Source: Deltaproteobacteria bacterium (GTDB lineage: Bacteria > Desulfobacterota > Desulfarculia > JACQYL01). Taken from it: DNA of 51,812 nt. The notes beneath the pieces are model-generated. The model was not told where the DNA came from and did not search any database. It saw nothing but the letters and a program-made list of their open reading frames with translations. Within the stretch, counting starts at the first letter, position 1. Each line of letters opens with the position of its first letter. The DNA is taken from positions 1 to 51,812 of the forward strand of contig JACQYL010000015.1 in assembly GCA_016208165.1 (NCBI GenBank), read 5' to 3'. The position numbers and the translations under genes were made by a program. Of this stretch, positions 24,776 through 35,114 are shown in pieces.

Positions 24776-26107
24776 TTAATGAGGTTTACGCAGGTCCTTG
24801 AAACGGCGAGCCTTGACTTCGTATCGCGTCAGGCTTCCCCAGGGGTGCACTTCGAGTGCGTAGCCCAGGTTTGTTTTCAACCGGAGTTCGTCTTTCAACC
24901 GATTCAGCAGTTCCTCCCGGTTGCGTTCGCCTTCCGCCGTCATCTCGATTTTGAGGGTTATCTTTTCCATGTCATCCACGCGTTCGACAACCACCTCGTA
25001 CTCGTTGCCGATCCCTTCGAAGCCACGGACAATCTCCTCGATGGCCGACGGAGAAAGCAGCACCCCCTTCACTTTGGTGATGTCGTCGGCGCGACCCTGA
25101 ACCCCGCCCGTAATCATCCGATAGGTGCGGCCACACGCGCAAGGCTCCGGATGCCACTCGATGATGTCTTTTGAATCGAAGCGGATGCATGGTTGGGCCA
25201 GGCGGTCAAAAGCGGTGATGATCATTTTGCCTCTGACGCCGGGCTCGGTGATCGGCTCGCCGGTATCGAGATCTTCGATCTCGACCAGAAACAGGCCGTC
25301 ATTCACATGCAACGCTCCCGGCTGCTCGACACATTCGTAGCACCAGGCCCCGATCTCGGTCGCACCGGCGTGATCGTACACTTTGGCTCCCCAGGCCTCC
25401 TCCAGGCGTTTCTTTGTGCTGCGGATCGACGCCCCCGGCTCGCCGGCGCACGTGATCTTGTTCACCGTCAGCTTTTCCGGGTCAATTCCGACACGCGTGC
25501 GCGCCAGATCGGCCATATTCAGCATGTAGGTGGGCGTGCCCATCATGGCCGTGGCTCCGAGTTCCTTCACCTTGAGGATACGGGCAGCTGTGTCCAATAC
25601 GCCGCCCGGCACCACCTCGCACCCTATCTTTTCACACCCGTAGTGAGCGGACCAGAAAGCCACGAAGATGTTATAGCCGAAGGGAATGAAAACCCGGTCC
25701 AGGGGCCGGTAGCCTTGCGCCCAGAGAATGTACGCCCAGGATTCCGACCACCATTCCCAGTCTTCCCACGAATCGGCCTGATATACCGGTACGCCCGTAG
25801 TACCCGAAGTCTGATGAAATTCCGTGACGCGCTCCAGCGGAACGCACAGACGGCTGCCGTAGGGAACGGGCTCCTCACCTTGGGCCACTTTCAGATGCGA
25901 TTTGTCCAATTGGGGGACTTGCCGGACGTTTTCCCACGTCCTGATATCACCGGGTTCCAGACCCGCTTCCCGGTATATTCTGCGGTAATAAGGCGAGCGC
26001 TCGTAAGCCCAGGCCACGATACGCCTGAACTTTTTGAGCTGAAGTTCCCTGAGCAGTTCCGGTGAAAGGGTCTCCATGAACGGATTCCAATACGGATTCT
26101 CAATCAT
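24776..26107 (-). CDS. Phenylacetate-CoA ligase (PaaK)-family adenylate-forming enzyme
   Basis: A protein of 443 aa. The start at 26107 (MIENPYWNPFMETL) has AAGGAG nine bases upstream; the frame to 26149 has none. Characteristic motifs: KKFRRIVAWAYERSPYYRRIY, the ATP-binding loop TSGTTGVPVY, YDHAGATEIGAWCYE, and DxxKVKGVLLSPSAIEE before the C-terminal domain. A CACG motif after WHPEP (residues in the 320s) is the usual cysteine pair. PaaK-type enzymes make aryl- or acyl-CoA from carboxylic acids with ATP; anaerobes often hold several paralogues with different acids as substrate. No degradation pathway genes are adjacent, so the acid cannot be named. Confidence 0.9.
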   Translation of the reverse strand: MIENPYWNPFMETLSPELLRELQLKKFRRIVAWAYERSPYYRRIYREAGLEPGDIRTWENVRQVPQLDKSHLKVAQGEEPVPYGSRLCVPLERVTEFHQTSGTTGVPVYQADSWEDWEWWSESWAYILWAQGYRPLDRVFIPFGYNIFVAFWSAHYGCEKIGCEVVPGGVLDTAARILKVKELGATAMMGTPTYMLNMADLARTRVGIDPEKLTVNKITCAGEPGASIRSTKKRLEEAWGAKVYDHAGATEIGAWCYECVEQPGALHVNDGLFLVEIEDLDTGEPITEPGVRGKMIITAFDRLAQPCIRFDSKDIIEWHPEPCACGRTYRMITGGVQGRADDITKVKGVLLSPSAIEEIVRGFEGIGNEYEVVVERVDDMEKITLKIEMTAEGERNREELLNRLKDELRLKTNLGYALEVHPWGSLTRYEVKARRFKDLRKPH

Positions 26108-26300
26108 TAATGAAAGCTCCTTCCGATTCGTCTTCGGGTCGAACCACATTCACTCGAAGCCACGCACATGCGGTCGCTCCTCCCCGCATAGACCAAACGG
26201 GGCGAAGATTGTCAAGAGAAAGCATCCGGATGCATGTAGGCTCTATGACAACGGTTTCGCTGTCAGGCAATGTCTACCACGTTTTACCCCGGTAAGTCAG

Positions 26301-26329
26301 CGGGGGAATCCGAATTTCGAATTCCCCCG
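26301..26329 (-). terminator. Hairpin downstream of clpB
   Basis: CGGGGGAAT / ATTCCCCCG form a perfect 9-bp stem with an 11-base loop, 66 bases beyond the clpB stop. There is no long T tract on the minus strand, so it may act as a processing barrier as well as a terminator. Confidence 0.5.
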
Positions 26330-26394
26330 TCTGAAATCCGCCTTTCACGTCACCAATCGACTCGGCGCCGTTATGGCCGGCTCCACTCAGCCCG

Positions 26395-28986
26395 TCAGGC
26401 CGCGTGCCTGAACTCGACCTGCCCGGATCCATCAATATCCATTACAATCTCGTCGCCTTCCTTGAAATTGCCTTCCAGCAGCTTCAGGGCCAGCTCGTCC
26501 AGAATGTATTTCTGAATGGCGCGTTTGAGCGGTCTGGCCCCGTAAACCGGATCGTAGCCCTTTTCCGCGAGGAACTCCTTGGACCGATCCGTCAACTTCA
26601 ACGAAAGCCTCTGATCCTGAAGACGTTTTCGAAGGAGGCCGAGCTGAATTTCGATGATGCTGTTCAGGTTTTCCTTTTTGAGTTTATGGAAGATCACGAT
26701 ATCGTCCACCCGGTTCAGAAACTCGGGCTTAAACTGTGCATTCAACGCATCCATGACACGGCGGCGCATTTCCTCTTCATCCGTCTCTCTCAATTCGGTG
26801 ATCCACTGGCTGCCGATATTGGAGGTCATGATGATGATGGTGTTTTTGAAGTCCACGGTACGTCCCTTGCCATCGGTCATGCGACCGTCATCCAGGATCT
26901 GCAGCAACGCGTTGAACACCTCGGGGTGCGCCTTTTCGATTTCGTCAAACAGCACCACCGTATAGGGCCTGCGGCGAACAGCTTCCGTCAGGTAACCGCC
27001 CTCTTCATAACCCACGTACCCCGGAGGCGCACCGATCAGACGGGCCACGGAATGTTTTTCCATGAACTCGCTCATATCCAGACGCACCATTGCCTGCTCG
27101 TCATCGAACATGAATTCCGCCAGGGCGCGAGCCAGTTCGGTTTTTCCCACGCCGGTAGGCCCCATAAAGATAAACGACCCGATGGGGCGATTGGGGTCCT
27201 GAATACCGGCCCGGGCTCGCCGCACGGCATTGGAGACGGCCTGAATGGCTTCGTCTTGGGCCACTACCCGTTTTTTGAGGTTGCTTTCCATGTGAATCAT
27301 TTTTTCCCGGTCCCCTTCGAGCATTTTGGACACGGGAATTCCCGTCCATTTGGACACCAATTCGGCGATGTCGTCGGAGTCCACTTCCTCCTTGAAAAAG
27401 GAACAACCTTCCTGCACTTCGCCCAGCCGTTGTTGCTCGGCTTTCAGTTGGGCCTCGAGTTCCCGTTTCCGCCCGTAAAGCAGTTCCGAGGCTCGGGTCA
27501 GATCGCCGGACCGTTGAGCCGCCGCTGCCTCCTTCTGAATCTGATCCAACTGTTCTTTAATGGTCTGAACTTTCTGGTAGGCCGCCTTCTCGTTCTGCCA
27601 ACGCATTTTCAGGTCACGGCTCTTCTCCTGGATCTCGGCCAGTTCCTGTTCCAGCTTCTCGAGACGCTTTTTGGACGCAGGATCCGATTCCTTTTTCAAG
27701 GCTTCGCGCTCGATTTCCATCTGAACGGCTTTCCGTTCCATCTGGTCCAGCTCTTCCGGCATGGAATCGATTTCGATGCGAAGCCGGCTGGAGGCTTCGT
27801 CTATCAGATCCACAGCCTTGTCCGGCAGAAAACGGTCCGTGATATAACGGTTGGATAACACGGCCGCTGCAACGATGGCCGAATTCTGAATCCGCACGCC
27901 ATGGTGCAGCTCGTAGCGCTCTTTAAGACCACGCAGGATGGCAATGGTGTCTTCGAGAGAAGGCTCGTTCACCATGATGGGCTGAAAACGCCGCTCCAGA
28001 GCCGGATCCTTTTCCACGCGCTTGCGATATTCGTCAATTGTCGTGGCGCCGACGCAGCGCAGTTCTCCGCGCGCCAGGGCCGGTTTCAGCATGTTGGAGG
28101 CGTCCATGGCGCCTTCCGCGGCGCCGGCTCCAACCATGGTATGGATTTCATCGATGAAAAGCACAATGGACCCGTGCGCTTCAGAAATCTCTTTCAACAC
28201 CGCCTTCAACCGATCCTCGAACTCTCCACGGTACTTCGAGCCGGCCACCAGAGAACCCATATCCAGCGCCAGCACCCGTTTGTCTCGAAGGCTTTCCGGA
28301 ATATCCCCTCCCACAATGCGCTGCGCCAAACCTTCCACTATGGCGGTCTTTCCGACGCCGGGTTCGCCTATGAGAACCGGGTTGTTCTTTGTCCGTCGGC
28401 TCAACACCTGAATGATTCGTCGGATCTCGTCGTCGCGGCCGATCACCGGGTCCAGCTTTCCGAGCCGCGCCAGTTCGGTCAAGTCGCGGCAAAAACGTTC
28501 CAGAGCCTGATACTTGTCTTCCGGATTCTGATCGGTCACACGATGGCTTCCCCTTACGTCCTGCAGAGCCTGGAGCAATCTTTCCCGCGTAACCCCCAGT
28601 CGGGCGAACAGCCTGCCAATGGGAGCATCCGTACTCACAGCGGCCAGGAGAATATGCTCGGCGCTCACGTATTCATCGTGGAGCTGCGACGCCTCTTTGA
28701 ACGCGTCATCCAACATTTTCTTCAGGTTCTGGGAGATGTACGTCTGCCCGGCTCCGGCTCCTCCGATTTTAGGCAACTTGCCCAAGTTGTCGTTCAATCC
28801 GTCCATCACCTGTTGAGGCTGGACACCCAGTTTTTGGAATATCGGTATGAGAATCGCATCGGACTCGCTCATCAGGCTTTTGATCGCATGCTCGGCTTCG
28901 ATCTGTTGGTGGCCGAGATCTTCCGCCATCTGCTGAGCCGCCCGGATGCTCTCCTGAACTTTCAAAGTCATCTTTTCGAATCGCAT
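26395..28986 (-). CDS. clpB: ATP-dependent disaggregase ClpB
   Basis: A protein of 863 aa from ATG 28986 ([14 protein letters not shown]), which matches the normal ClpB N-terminus; the frame open to 29061 is too long. Order of parts: N domain (to ~150), first AAA module (Walker [10 protein letters not shown], Walker [11 protein letters not shown]), long coiled-coil middle domain (~400-525), second AAA module (Walker [23 protein letters not shown]) and a small C-terminal domain. ClpB works with DnaK to extract proteins from aggregates. A sigma-70-like promoter lies just upstream (29034-29061). It follows metG on the same strand but appears to have its own promoter. Confidence 0.97.
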   Translation of the reverse strand: MRFEKMTLKVQESIRAAQQMAEDLGHQQIEAEHAIKSLMSESDAILIPIFQKLGVQPQQVMDGLNDNLGKLPKIGGAGAGQTYISQNLKKMLDDAFKEASQLHDEYVSAEHILLAAVSTDAPIGRLFARLGVTRERLLQALQDVRGSHRVTDQNPEDKYQALERFCRDLTELARLGKLDPVIGRDDEIRRIIQVLSRRTKNNPVLIGEPGVGKTAIVEGLAQRIVGGDIPESLRDKRVLALDMGSLVAGSKYRGEFEDRLKAVLKEISEAHGSIVLFIDEIHTMVGAGAAEGAMDASNMLKPALARGELRCVGATTIDEYRKRVEKDPALERRFQPIMVNEPSLEDTIAILRGLKERYELHHGVRIQNSAIVAAAVLSNRYITDRFLPDKAVDLIDEASSRLRIEIDSMPEELDQMERKAVQMEIEREALKKESDPASKKRLEKLEQELAEIQEKSRDLKMRWQNEKAAYQKVQTIKEQLDQIQKEAAAAQRSGDLTRASELLYGRKRELEAQLKAEQQRLGEVQEGCSFFKEEVDSDDIAELVSKWTGIPVSKMLEGDREKMIHMESNLKKRVVAQDEAIQAVSNAVRRARAGIQDPNRPIGSFIFMGPTGVGKTELARALAEFMFDDEQAMVRLDMSEFMEKHSVARLIGAPPGYVGYEEGGYLTEAVRRRPYTVVLFDEIEKAHPEVFNALLQILDDGRMTDGKGRTVDFKNTIIIMTSNIGSQWITELRETDEEEMRRRVMDALNAQFKPEFLNRVDDIVIFHKLKKENLNSIIEIQLGLLRKRLQDQRLSLKLTDRSKEFLAEKGYDPVYGARPLKRAIQKYILDELALKLLEGNFKEGDEIVMDIDGSGQVEFRHAA

Positions 28987-29033
28987 TCTCTTTTCATCCC
29001 TCCCTTGGGAAAAAATACGCGCAACATGAAAAA

Positions 29034-29061
29034 AGAGTAGCCATCTCAAGGGGATTGTCAA
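29034..29061 (-). promoter_or_regulatory. Sigma-70-like promoter of clpB
   Basis: On the minus strand TTGACA (29061-29056) is followed after 16 bases by TACTCT (29039-29034), about 48 bases upstream of the clpB ATG. A CCCCTTGAG stretch lies in the spacer, but a full sigma-32 (CTTGAA / CCCCAT) pair is not evident. Confidence 0.5.
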
Positions 29062-29093
29062 GGAAGTATCCGAGGAGGAAAAGGCACGGAAGA

Positions 29094-29122
29094 GGCATGG
29101 CTCGGGGGAAACGGGCCATGCC
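29094..29122 (-). terminator. Hairpin downstream of metG
   Basis: GGCATGGC / GCCATGCC form an 8-bp perfect stem 23 bases after the metG stop. A short pyrimidine-rich stretch (TCTTCC) follows on the minus strand. Likely separates metG from clpB transcription. Confidence 0.55.
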
Positions 29123-29144
29123 GAAAGAAAGATGAAACTGCGTG

Positions 29145-31052
29145 TTAAAGCACGGGATCTCCCGGAGAGATCTTGCCGTCCACGGTGGTTAAAAACAGAT
29201 CTTTTCCGTGTTCACAAGCCAGAATCATCCCTTGGGACTCGATGCCCATGAGCTTGACGGGATCGAGGTTTACAACAAGGACCACCTGTTTACCGACGAG
29301 ATCCGTGGGAGCGTAATGCTTGGCTATACCGGACACAACCGTCCGCGGCTCACCGATATCCACGACGAGCTTCAACAGCTTGTCCGAATTGGGCACCGGT
29401 TCGGCATGCCGGATCACCCCTGTACGCAAGTCGATCTTCATGAATTCCTTGATCGATATGGGAGACTTGGTCTTGATCGACGGTTTGGCCTGCTCGACCG
29501 CAGGAGTGGTATCCTCCGTTTTCTCGATACGCGGAAACAAAGCGCCGGCTTTCTTGACCGAATTCTCTACGGGAATCAGGGATTCGAAATCCAACTCTCC
29601 AGACGTTACAGGAACGGTAGAATCCGAATCGAGCCCCATGCGACTGCGCATCTCTTGGGACGTATCGGGCATGAACGGGGCGATCAGCAGGGACACGAGA
29701 TGAATGGCCCCGAACGTGGCGGCCATAACCGTGGAAAGCCGCTCTAAACGCTCTTCCTTGTGCAAAACCCAAGGTGCTTCGTGATCGATGTAGCGGTTAA
29801 CGTGGTTGATGAGTTCCCACACGGCCATGAGTGCTTTATGAAACGCAAACTGGTTCATACTTTCAACGTATTCCAGCCGGACCTTTCGAGCCTCCGCAGC
29901 CAGGTCGTCATCGGGCGCATCAAATTGGGATGGACGTGGGACTACTGCTTTGAAATATTTTTTCAGCATACCGGCGCTACGGCTGAACAGATTGCCCAGG
30001 TCGTTGGCCAGGTCCGAATTGATACGCTGGATCAGTGCGTCCTCGCTGAAGTTGGAATCCAGTCCAAAAACCATTTCGCGCATGAGGAAATACCGGAACG
30101 CGTCCAATCCGTAAACGTCTTTCAGTTTCAGCGGCTCAGTCACGTTGCCGACCGACTTGCTCATTTTACTCTCGTTGACGTTCCAGTAGCCGTGTACATG
30201 CAGACTTTGGTAGGGCTCTATTCCGGCCGCCTTCAACATGCAGGGCCAGTAAATACCATGCGGCTTAAGGATGTCCTTTGCAATCAAGTGATGGCTCTCT
30301 CTCCAGTACTTCTCGAAGTTTTCGCCATCCGGATATCCAAGAGCGCTGATATAGTTGATCAGCGCATCGAACCAGACATACGTCACGTACCGGTCGTCGA
30401 ACGGGAGCGAGATGCCCCACTGGAGCCTGGACTTGGGCCTGGATATGCAAAGGTCTTCCAATGGCTCTTTAAGAAATGAAAGCACTTCGTTTCTGTAACG
30501 CTCAGGCTGTATGAACTCTGGATTTCCTTGGATCTTGTCGATGAGCCATTCCTGATATCGGCTCATGCGAAAAAAGTAGTTTTCTTCACGGATGGGCTGA
30601 AGCGGGGCTTTGTGGTCCGGGCACATACCGTCCACCGTTTCACGCTCCGTATAGAAGCGTTCGCAGCCGAAACAGTACATGCCTCCGTACTCGCCGAAAT
30701 AGATGTCTCCCTTGTCGTAGACGTTTTGAAGGATCTGTTGCACCACGGCCTGGTGCTCGGGGTCGGTAGTGCGGATGAACTTGGAGTATTGGACGTTCAG
30801 CGCAGGCCAGGTCTTGCGAAAAATGTTGCTGATGCGATCCACATAGGTCTTCGGGTCCTCGCCGGCCCTTTGGGCGGCCTGCATGATCTTATCCCCGTGC
30901 TCGTCCGTACCGGTCAGAAAAAACGCGTCTTCTCCAATGAGCCGATGGTATCTAGTCACCACATCTGCAACGATCGTCGTATATGCATGTCCCAAGTGGG
31001 GTTCAGCATTTACGTAATAGATGGGTGTAGTAACGTAAAAGGTCTTTGGCAT
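29145..31052 (-). CDS. metG: Methionyl-tRNA synthetase
   Basis: A protein of 635 aa. Class I signatures are clear: the HIGH-type motif HLGHAYT near residue 20 and KMSKSVGN in the middle. A zinc knuckle (CFGCERF ... CPDH) is in the connective peptide, an anticodon-binding helical region follows, and a C-terminal OB-fold tRNA-binding domain starts about residue 530 ([20 protein letters not shown] ... [13 protein letters not shown]). It charges tRNA-Met for initiation and elongation. It lies in the order tmk-holB-ricT-metG, 11 bases after ricT, an arrangement common in this group of bacteria. Confidence 0.97.
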   Translation of the reverse strand: MPKTFYVTTPIYYVNAEPHLGHAYTTIVADVVTRYHRLIGEDAFFLTGTDEHGDKIMQAAQRAGEDPKTYVDRISNIFRKTWPALNVQYSKFIRTTDPEHQAVVQQILQNVYDKGDIYFGEYGGMYCFGCERFYTERETVDGMCPDHKAPLQPIREENYFFRMSRYQEWLIDKIQGNPEFIQPERYRNEVLSFLKEPLEDLCISRPKSRLQWGISLPFDDRYVTYVWFDALINYISALGYPDGENFEKYWRESHHLIAKDILKPHGIYWPCMLKAAGIEPYQSLHVHGYWNVNESKMSKSVGNVTEPLKLKDVYGLDAFRYFLMREMVFGLDSNFSEDALIQRINSDLANDLGNLFSRSAGMLKKYFKAVVPRPSQFDAPDDDLAAEARKVRLEYVESMNQFAFHKALMAVWELINHVNRYIDHEAPWVLHKEERLERLSTVMAATFGAIHLVSLLIAPFMPDTSQEMRSRMGLDSDSTVPVTSGELDFESLIPVENSVKKAGALFPRIEKTEDTTPAVEQAKPSIKTKSPISIKEFMKIDLRTGVIRHAEPVPNSDKLLKLVVDIGEPRTVVSGIAKHYAPTDLVGKQVVLVVNLDPVKLMGIESQGMILACEHGKDLFLTTVDGKISPGDPVL

Positions 31053-31063
31053 GGCCTGACTTC

Positions 31064-31894
31064 CTATGGTTGCTTTTTCTTGTTCTTGCCGGGCGGTGTT
31101 TCCAAGGTGAGGTCTGCAACCGGGACTTCAACTTCCTTCCCATCCTCCGTTTCAACGTATATGGTCTCTTTCACAACGTTTTGTCGGACCACACGCCCTT
31201 TGCAGCAGGGACATTCCACATTCTCTCCACATCCGGGCATGCGTTCCCTCGCTTGCACGTACTGCGGATATTCGAAGGCCAGGCAGCACATGAGACGGCC
31301 GCACAGCCCGGAAATTTTCGATGGATTCAAGGAAAGCTGCTGCTCTTTGGCCATCTTGACGGAAACCGGCTCAAATTTTTCGATAAATAGTGTGCAGCAC
31401 AACTCACGACCGCAACCTCCGAGACCGCCAACCATTTTGGTCTGATTGCGAACTCCGATCTGGCGCATCTCAATCCGGGTGCGGAACTTTTGAACCAGAT
31501 CTTTGACGAGTTCTCGGAAGTCGATGCGGCCATCGGCGGTGAAATAGAAAATAATCTTCGAGTTGTCGAACAGCATCTCGACCATAACCAGATTCATATC
31601 CAGCTTGCGATTGCGAATGCATTCCTGGCAGAAAGCATGAGCGTCTTTTTCGGTCTGAAGATTCTGTTCATACTGTTCGATGTCTTCCGCGGTCGCCAGC
31701 CTGAAAACAGGCTTTAGATTCTGGGGGGTCTTGTCATCCTCGACTTTGCGAGGGGCCGCGACCACGGTTCCAAGACTCATTCCCAAGTCCGTCTTGACGA
31801 TTACGCGGTCTTCCGGCTTGAGCACAAAATGCCCGCAGTCGAAATCGTATGTTTTCCCATAGGGGCGAAAACGCACCCCTGCAATTTTCGGCAT
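31064..31894 (-). CDS. ricT: PSP1-domain protein RicT (YaaT)
   Basis: A protein of 276 aa. The PSP1 core includes the diagnostic FYFTADGRIDFRELVKDL, GVRNQTKMVGGLGGCGRELCC and LNPSKISGLCGRLMCCLAFE. Many cysteines (GGCGREL CC, SGLCGRLMCC, CGENVECPCC) are the ones that in RicT hold Fe-S clusters within the RicAFT complex, which affects RNase Y and phosphorelay in Bacillus. Position between holB and metG is conserved across bacteria. In this non-spore-forming lineage its client is uncertain. The C-terminal tail after KETIYVETEDG is a beta-rich extension ending in a basic stretch. Confidence 0.92.
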   Translation of the reverse strand: MPKIAGVRFRPYGKTYDFDCGHFVLKPEDRVIVKTDLGMSLGTVVAAPRKVEDDKTPQNLKPVFRLATAEDIEQYEQNLQTEKDAHAFCQECIRNRKLDMNLVMVEMLFDNSKIIFYFTADGRIDFRELVKDLVQKFRTRIEMRQIGVRNQTKMVGGLGGCGRELCCTLFIEKFEPVSVKMAKEQQLSLNPSKISGLCGRLMCCLAFEYPQYVQARERMPGCGENVECPCCKGRVVRQNVVKETIYVETEDGKEVEVPVADLTLETPPGKNKKKQP

Positions 31895-31915
31895 TCCAAT
31901 CGTCCTCGATACTCG

Positions 31916-32914
31916 TTACGCTTCGGCCAGCCGGAGCAGCAGCACTTCAAAGACCAGCCTTTTGTTGGCATTTTGCCGCAGGGCTTTCGAAGCAAGCTCC
32001 ACTTCATCCATCATCCTGTAGATCCGATCCGGACGGAGCGGTTCCTGTCCTTTAGATCCAACGGAAGTGTGATGTGGGCCACCAGTTTGAACCCGGTAGC
32101 CCCGATATTGAGACACTAACTGGTCTCGAAGCCAAAATCGGAAGATATCGAACAATTCATCCGCTTCGCTCTGCTCATTGCTCCAAGTCTTTGCCAAAAG
32201 CAAGTTGGTTCTAATACCATTATTTTTCAACTGCTGCAACTGCAGGATCACCTCGTTACGCCGATGGGAAAAGGAGGTTGCGGGGTCCTTTTCAGCGGCG
32301 TTGGCTTCCATGGCTCTCCCCAGGCTGCCTCCGCAGAGTTTTGCCATTTCGGCTGCCTCCGATTTCCTGACGTCCGTTCTTGCTGCCAGGAAGTCCTCCA
32401 CCGTTCGATCCGGTAGCGGACTCAAGTCGATCCTTTGACACCGTGAAACAATGGTGGGCAGGAGAGCTCGGTCGTCCGGGGACGTCAGGATCAGGTAGTT
32501 TCCGGGAGGAGGTTCCTCGAGGCTTTTGAGCAGCGCGTTGGCGGCGTCCCGATTCATATGTTGAGCTTCGAACACGAGAAAGACCCGGTGTTCCCCGAGC
32601 ACGGGATGGAACAGGAGTTTGCGTTTGATCTCACGAATCTGCTCGATCTTCATAAACTTGCCGTCCGGAAGGACCTCGTACACGTCCGGATGAACCCCGC
32701 GGTCGAATTTCCGGCAGGCCGGGCATTGCCCGCACGCATCCCCTGTGGCCGGATCCTGACACACGAGGCCACGGGCCAGAGCCCTGGCCATCGTCTTCTT
32801 CCCTACCCCGCGTATTCCGGTGATCAATAGTGCGTGGTGTAGAGATCCGTTTCGTATGGCCCGGCGAAGAAGTTCGATCTGGCGAGCGTGCCCTACTATG
32901 CCTTGAAAAGACAT
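31916..32914 (-). CDS. holB: DNA polymerase III delta' subunit
   Basis: A protein of 332 aa from ATG 32914 (AGGGG five bases upstream; a GTG two codons earlier is less well placed). AAA+ clamp-loader features: GHARQIELLRRAI, the P-loop GIRGVGKKTMARAL, a four-cysteine zinc module (CQDPATGDACGQCPAC), the segment NRDAANALLKSLEEPP and SRCQRIDL sensor region. The delta' subunit is part of the clamp loader that places the sliding clamp on DNA. It is in the tmk-holB-ricT-metG cluster but separated from tmk by a palindromic repeat. Confidence 0.93.
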   Translation of the reverse strand: MSFQGIVGHARQIELLRRAIRNGSLHHALLITGIRGVGKKTMARALARGLVCQDPATGDACGQCPACRKFDRGVHPDVYEVLPDGKFMKIEQIREIKRKLLFHPVLGEHRVFLVFEAQHMNRDAANALLKSLEEPPPGNYLILTSPDDRALLPTIVSRCQRIDLSPLPDRTVEDFLAARTDVRKSEAAEMAKLCGGSLGRAMEANAAEKDPATSFSHRRNEVILQLQQLKNNGIRTNLLLAKTWSNEQSEADELFDIFRFWLRDQLVSQYRGYRVQTGGPHHTSVGSKGQEPLRPDRIYRMMDEVELASKALRQNANKRLVFEVLLLRLAEA

Positions 32915-32956
32915 GAACACCCCTAACAGCCCGTTGAAGAAGCCGGGTTGTTAAAG

Positions 32957-33086
32957 GCCGTTGAAAAACGATGAGATGCAAGGCGCGCAAATCCCTAGGA
33001 ATGAGGCGTACATAGAGTACGTCGCAGTGACGAGGGATGAAGCGTCACGCCGTTGGCGTGACCGCAGATCGCGTTTTTCAACAGCC
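32957..33086. repeat. MITE-like palindromic repeat between tmk and holB
   Basis: Ends form an inverted repeat: GTTGAAAAACG (32960-32970) and CGTTTTTCAAC (33072-33082), extending to 14 of 15 bases with flanking GGC/GCC. Inside are a perfect hairpin GTCACGCC-GTT-GGCGTGAC (33044-33062) and a CGTAC/GTACG pair. No coding capacity. From memory, elements of this type (GTTGAAAAAC ends, about 120-130 bp) are scattered through many Desulfobacterota genomes. The right end is about 10 bases from the tmk stop, so it sits inside the operon. Confidence 0.75.
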
Positions 33087-33094
33087 TGCTAACC

Positions 33095-33748
33095 TTAATT
33101 TCGCTCGTACACTCGCAACCTGTCCAAAACCTCCAGAAGAAGGACCCGATGTATGGCTTCGGCGGATCGTGAGGCATCAACGACTCGGTAACGCGCTTTC
33201 CCGTTCGAGGAGCCGGCCAACGCCAGATACCCTTCCCTTACCTTTCTATGGAACTCGATCCGTTCCATATCGAACCGTTTCTCGGACAGCCGCCCGGAGG
33301 CGGCGTTATTTCGATGGCGGATGCGTCCCAGAGCGACCTCCACCGGGCAATCCAGCAGGAATGTCAAATCGGGAGAAAGCGATCCGGTGGCGCGTGCATT
33401 CAACTCTGAGATCCATCCGATATCCCCGCCTCTGGCATAACCCTGATACGCGATGGTGGCGTCGACGAACCTGTCGCACAACACCCATTTGCCGCTTTTC
33501 AGAGCCGGAAGAATCACTTCGGCAAGATGTTGAGACCTGTCCGCGAGGTACAGAAACAGTTCGGCCGTGGGTGTAAGATCCGAATTCCGTTCATCGAGCA
33601 ACAAAGACCGAATCCGTGCACCGATGCGAGTGCCCCCCGGTTCGCGGGTAACCAGAACGTTATGCTGCAACCCGATTAACGCCTGCTGCAACATCCGGAC
33701 TTGGGTGGTTTTTCCAACACCGTCCAGACCTTCGAAGGTAATGAACAC
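33095..33748 (-). CDS. tmk: Thymidylate kinase
   Basis: A protein of 217 aa, normal for the family. P-loop FEGLDGVGKTT, the dTMP-binding TREPGGTRIG, and the DR motif CDRFVDATIAYQG are all present, followed by the lid region (RNNAASGRLSEKRF). It phosphorylates dTMP to dTDP for DNA synthesis. The start at 33748 gives MFITFEGLDG, the usual N-terminus. It leads the cluster with holB, ricT and metG. Confidence 0.96.
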   Translation of the reverse strand: MFITFEGLDGVGKTTQVRMLQQALIGLQHNVLVTREPGGTRIGARIRSLLLDERNSDLTPTAELFLYLADRSQHLAEVILPALKSGKWVLCDRFVDATIAYQGYARGGDIGWISELNARATGSLSPDLTFLLDCPVEVALGRIRHRNNAASGRLSEKRFDMERIEFHRKVREGYLALAGSSNGKARYRVVDASRSAEAIHRVLLLEVLDRLRVYERN

Positions 33749-33964
33749 CTGTCTTGTCTCCGGCTCATGGGCGCATATGCGCTACGCCCCCACGTTTTCT
33801 TCTCTTTCATTCAGCCGTATACATCGAACTGTATCACAAACGGGATGTCTGAAAAACACATCCTGAAATAGAAGGCTTCTCGCGGCAGCGCCGCTCATCC
33901 TCCGCTAAATTTCTCAACGCTCCCCTACGTGAATACCAATGATGCAGGGACAACGTCAGGTTTT

Positions 33965-34657
33965 TCAGGCTTTTCTAAAAACCTGACATCGGATCACCGA
34001 GTTCACGTATGTATCCATTATCAAGAGGAGGTTTTCGTCGCGACACAACATCGGGTAGGTATTGTTCCAATGATCTCCGGATGTTTTGAACATGAGCAGC
34101 GGAAAGAGGATCAGCGCCATCAAGCCGAACCTGGGCTTGCTCCAGTCGATAAGAGCAAAAACGCCCTTCGGCTTTAACACCCTGCCCGTTTCGTTGAGGG
34201 CCCTTCTCCGAAGGGCCGGGGAGGCTTGGTGAAAAGACGGGCCGGCCACCACCATGTCCATGGAAGCCGATTCAAACGGCAGCGTCCTCATCGAGCGGCG
34301 GTATGGTTCAAAAGAAACCCGCGCCTCTCGGGCTTTTAACTGGGCAAAGGATAGTTTCCACGGGCGGAGGTCCATCCCATGAAACCACCCTTTGCCCCCG
34401 TGCTTATCGGCAATGGCCAGGGTCAGCGAGGCTGTGCCGCAACCCAGTTCCAGGATACGACTATACGGATTGGTTGGAATCAGATCAGCGGCGGTTCGGT
34501 AAAACGAACGTCCGAACCCCAATAATTCGGCCGTTCGGTCATAGTTGGCGCCGGTCAAGATGTCGGATAGGCTTCGAACGAACGTGTTCATCCTTTCCAT
34601 GTTTCCGTTTCCAGTCGACTCCCCGAATAACAAAATGCTCGGTTCGTTTTCATGCAT
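33965..34657 (-). CDS. Class I SAM-dependent methyltransferase
   Basis: A protein of 230 aa in the frame from 34657; starts at codon 20 or 23 (MERMNTFVRSL) are equally possible, with a GGAAAGG just ahead. Motif I is RILELGCGTASLTLAIAD, motif II is MDLRPWKLSFAQLKAREARV, a motif-IV-like DMVVAGPSFHQ and motif LKPKGVFALIDW follow: a Rossmann methyltransferase of the UbiE/methyltransferase-11 type. A hydrophobic stretch (LMALILFPLLMF) near residue 190 suggests contact with membrane or a lipid-like substrate. It is alone between tmk and the cytochrome gene; substrate unknown. Confidence 0.85.
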   Translation of the reverse strand: MHENEPSILLFGESTGNGNMERMNTFVRSLSDILTGANYDRTAELLGFGRSFYRTAADLIPTNPYSRILELGCGTASLTLAIADKHGGKGWFHGMDLRPWKLSFAQLKAREARVSFEPYRRSMRTLPFESASMDMVVAGPSFHQASPALRRRALNETGRVLKPKGVFALIDWSKPRFGLMALILFPLLMFKTSGDHWNNTYPMLCRDENLLLIMDTYVNSVIRCQVFRKA

Positions 34658-35114
34658 ACGGGTCCAAGGTCTCCGAACGGACCTCTCGAAGACCCCCGAA
34701 GAGAAGAGCCCGCTGACGGGGTGCGCCGGAGCTCACCCGCTTATGTGAAACGCCGTACGCATTGCCCGAAAGAAAGAGATAGGAAAACCAAGTTCGTTTT
34801 TGCCTTTCTCGAGACTTTTGTCAATCTTCCATTGAAACACTTAATGTTTTTTTTACCATGGGATCCGGTTGGAAGAGTTCATTTCCGGAGGGGGCCATGC
34901 AGGCATGGCGAATCTGATCAGGGGGCCGGAAACAGAGTACCCGCTGCAGGCGGGGAGTGACAGAGACGGATGGCGGTTCGCAGGCCGGCGTTTTCCGTGA
35001 GGAAAGCGGCCCCCTTTCTCGGGATCTCAACCTCGCTTGTCCGTTATCTGGGTTTCCGTAAGACGTCCCTCGAGAACGGGCGTTACAAAACACGGTCTTC
35101 TTGAATCCAATGTT
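34658..35114. other. Intergenic region between cytochrome and methyltransferase genes
   Basis: About 450 bases without a supported gene. A palindrome GCCATGC-AG-GCATGGC lies at 34894-34909 and could be a hairpin following the cytochrome gene or a protein-binding site. No clear promoter was found for the methyltransferase. Confidence 0.4.

Noticed and set aside
26404-27858. 484-codon plus-strand frame opposite clpB, and similar long antisense frames elsewhere (for example opposite hisD and the RND gene)
   Set aside because: They are codon-bias shadows of strongly supported genes on the other strand, with no domains or start signals.
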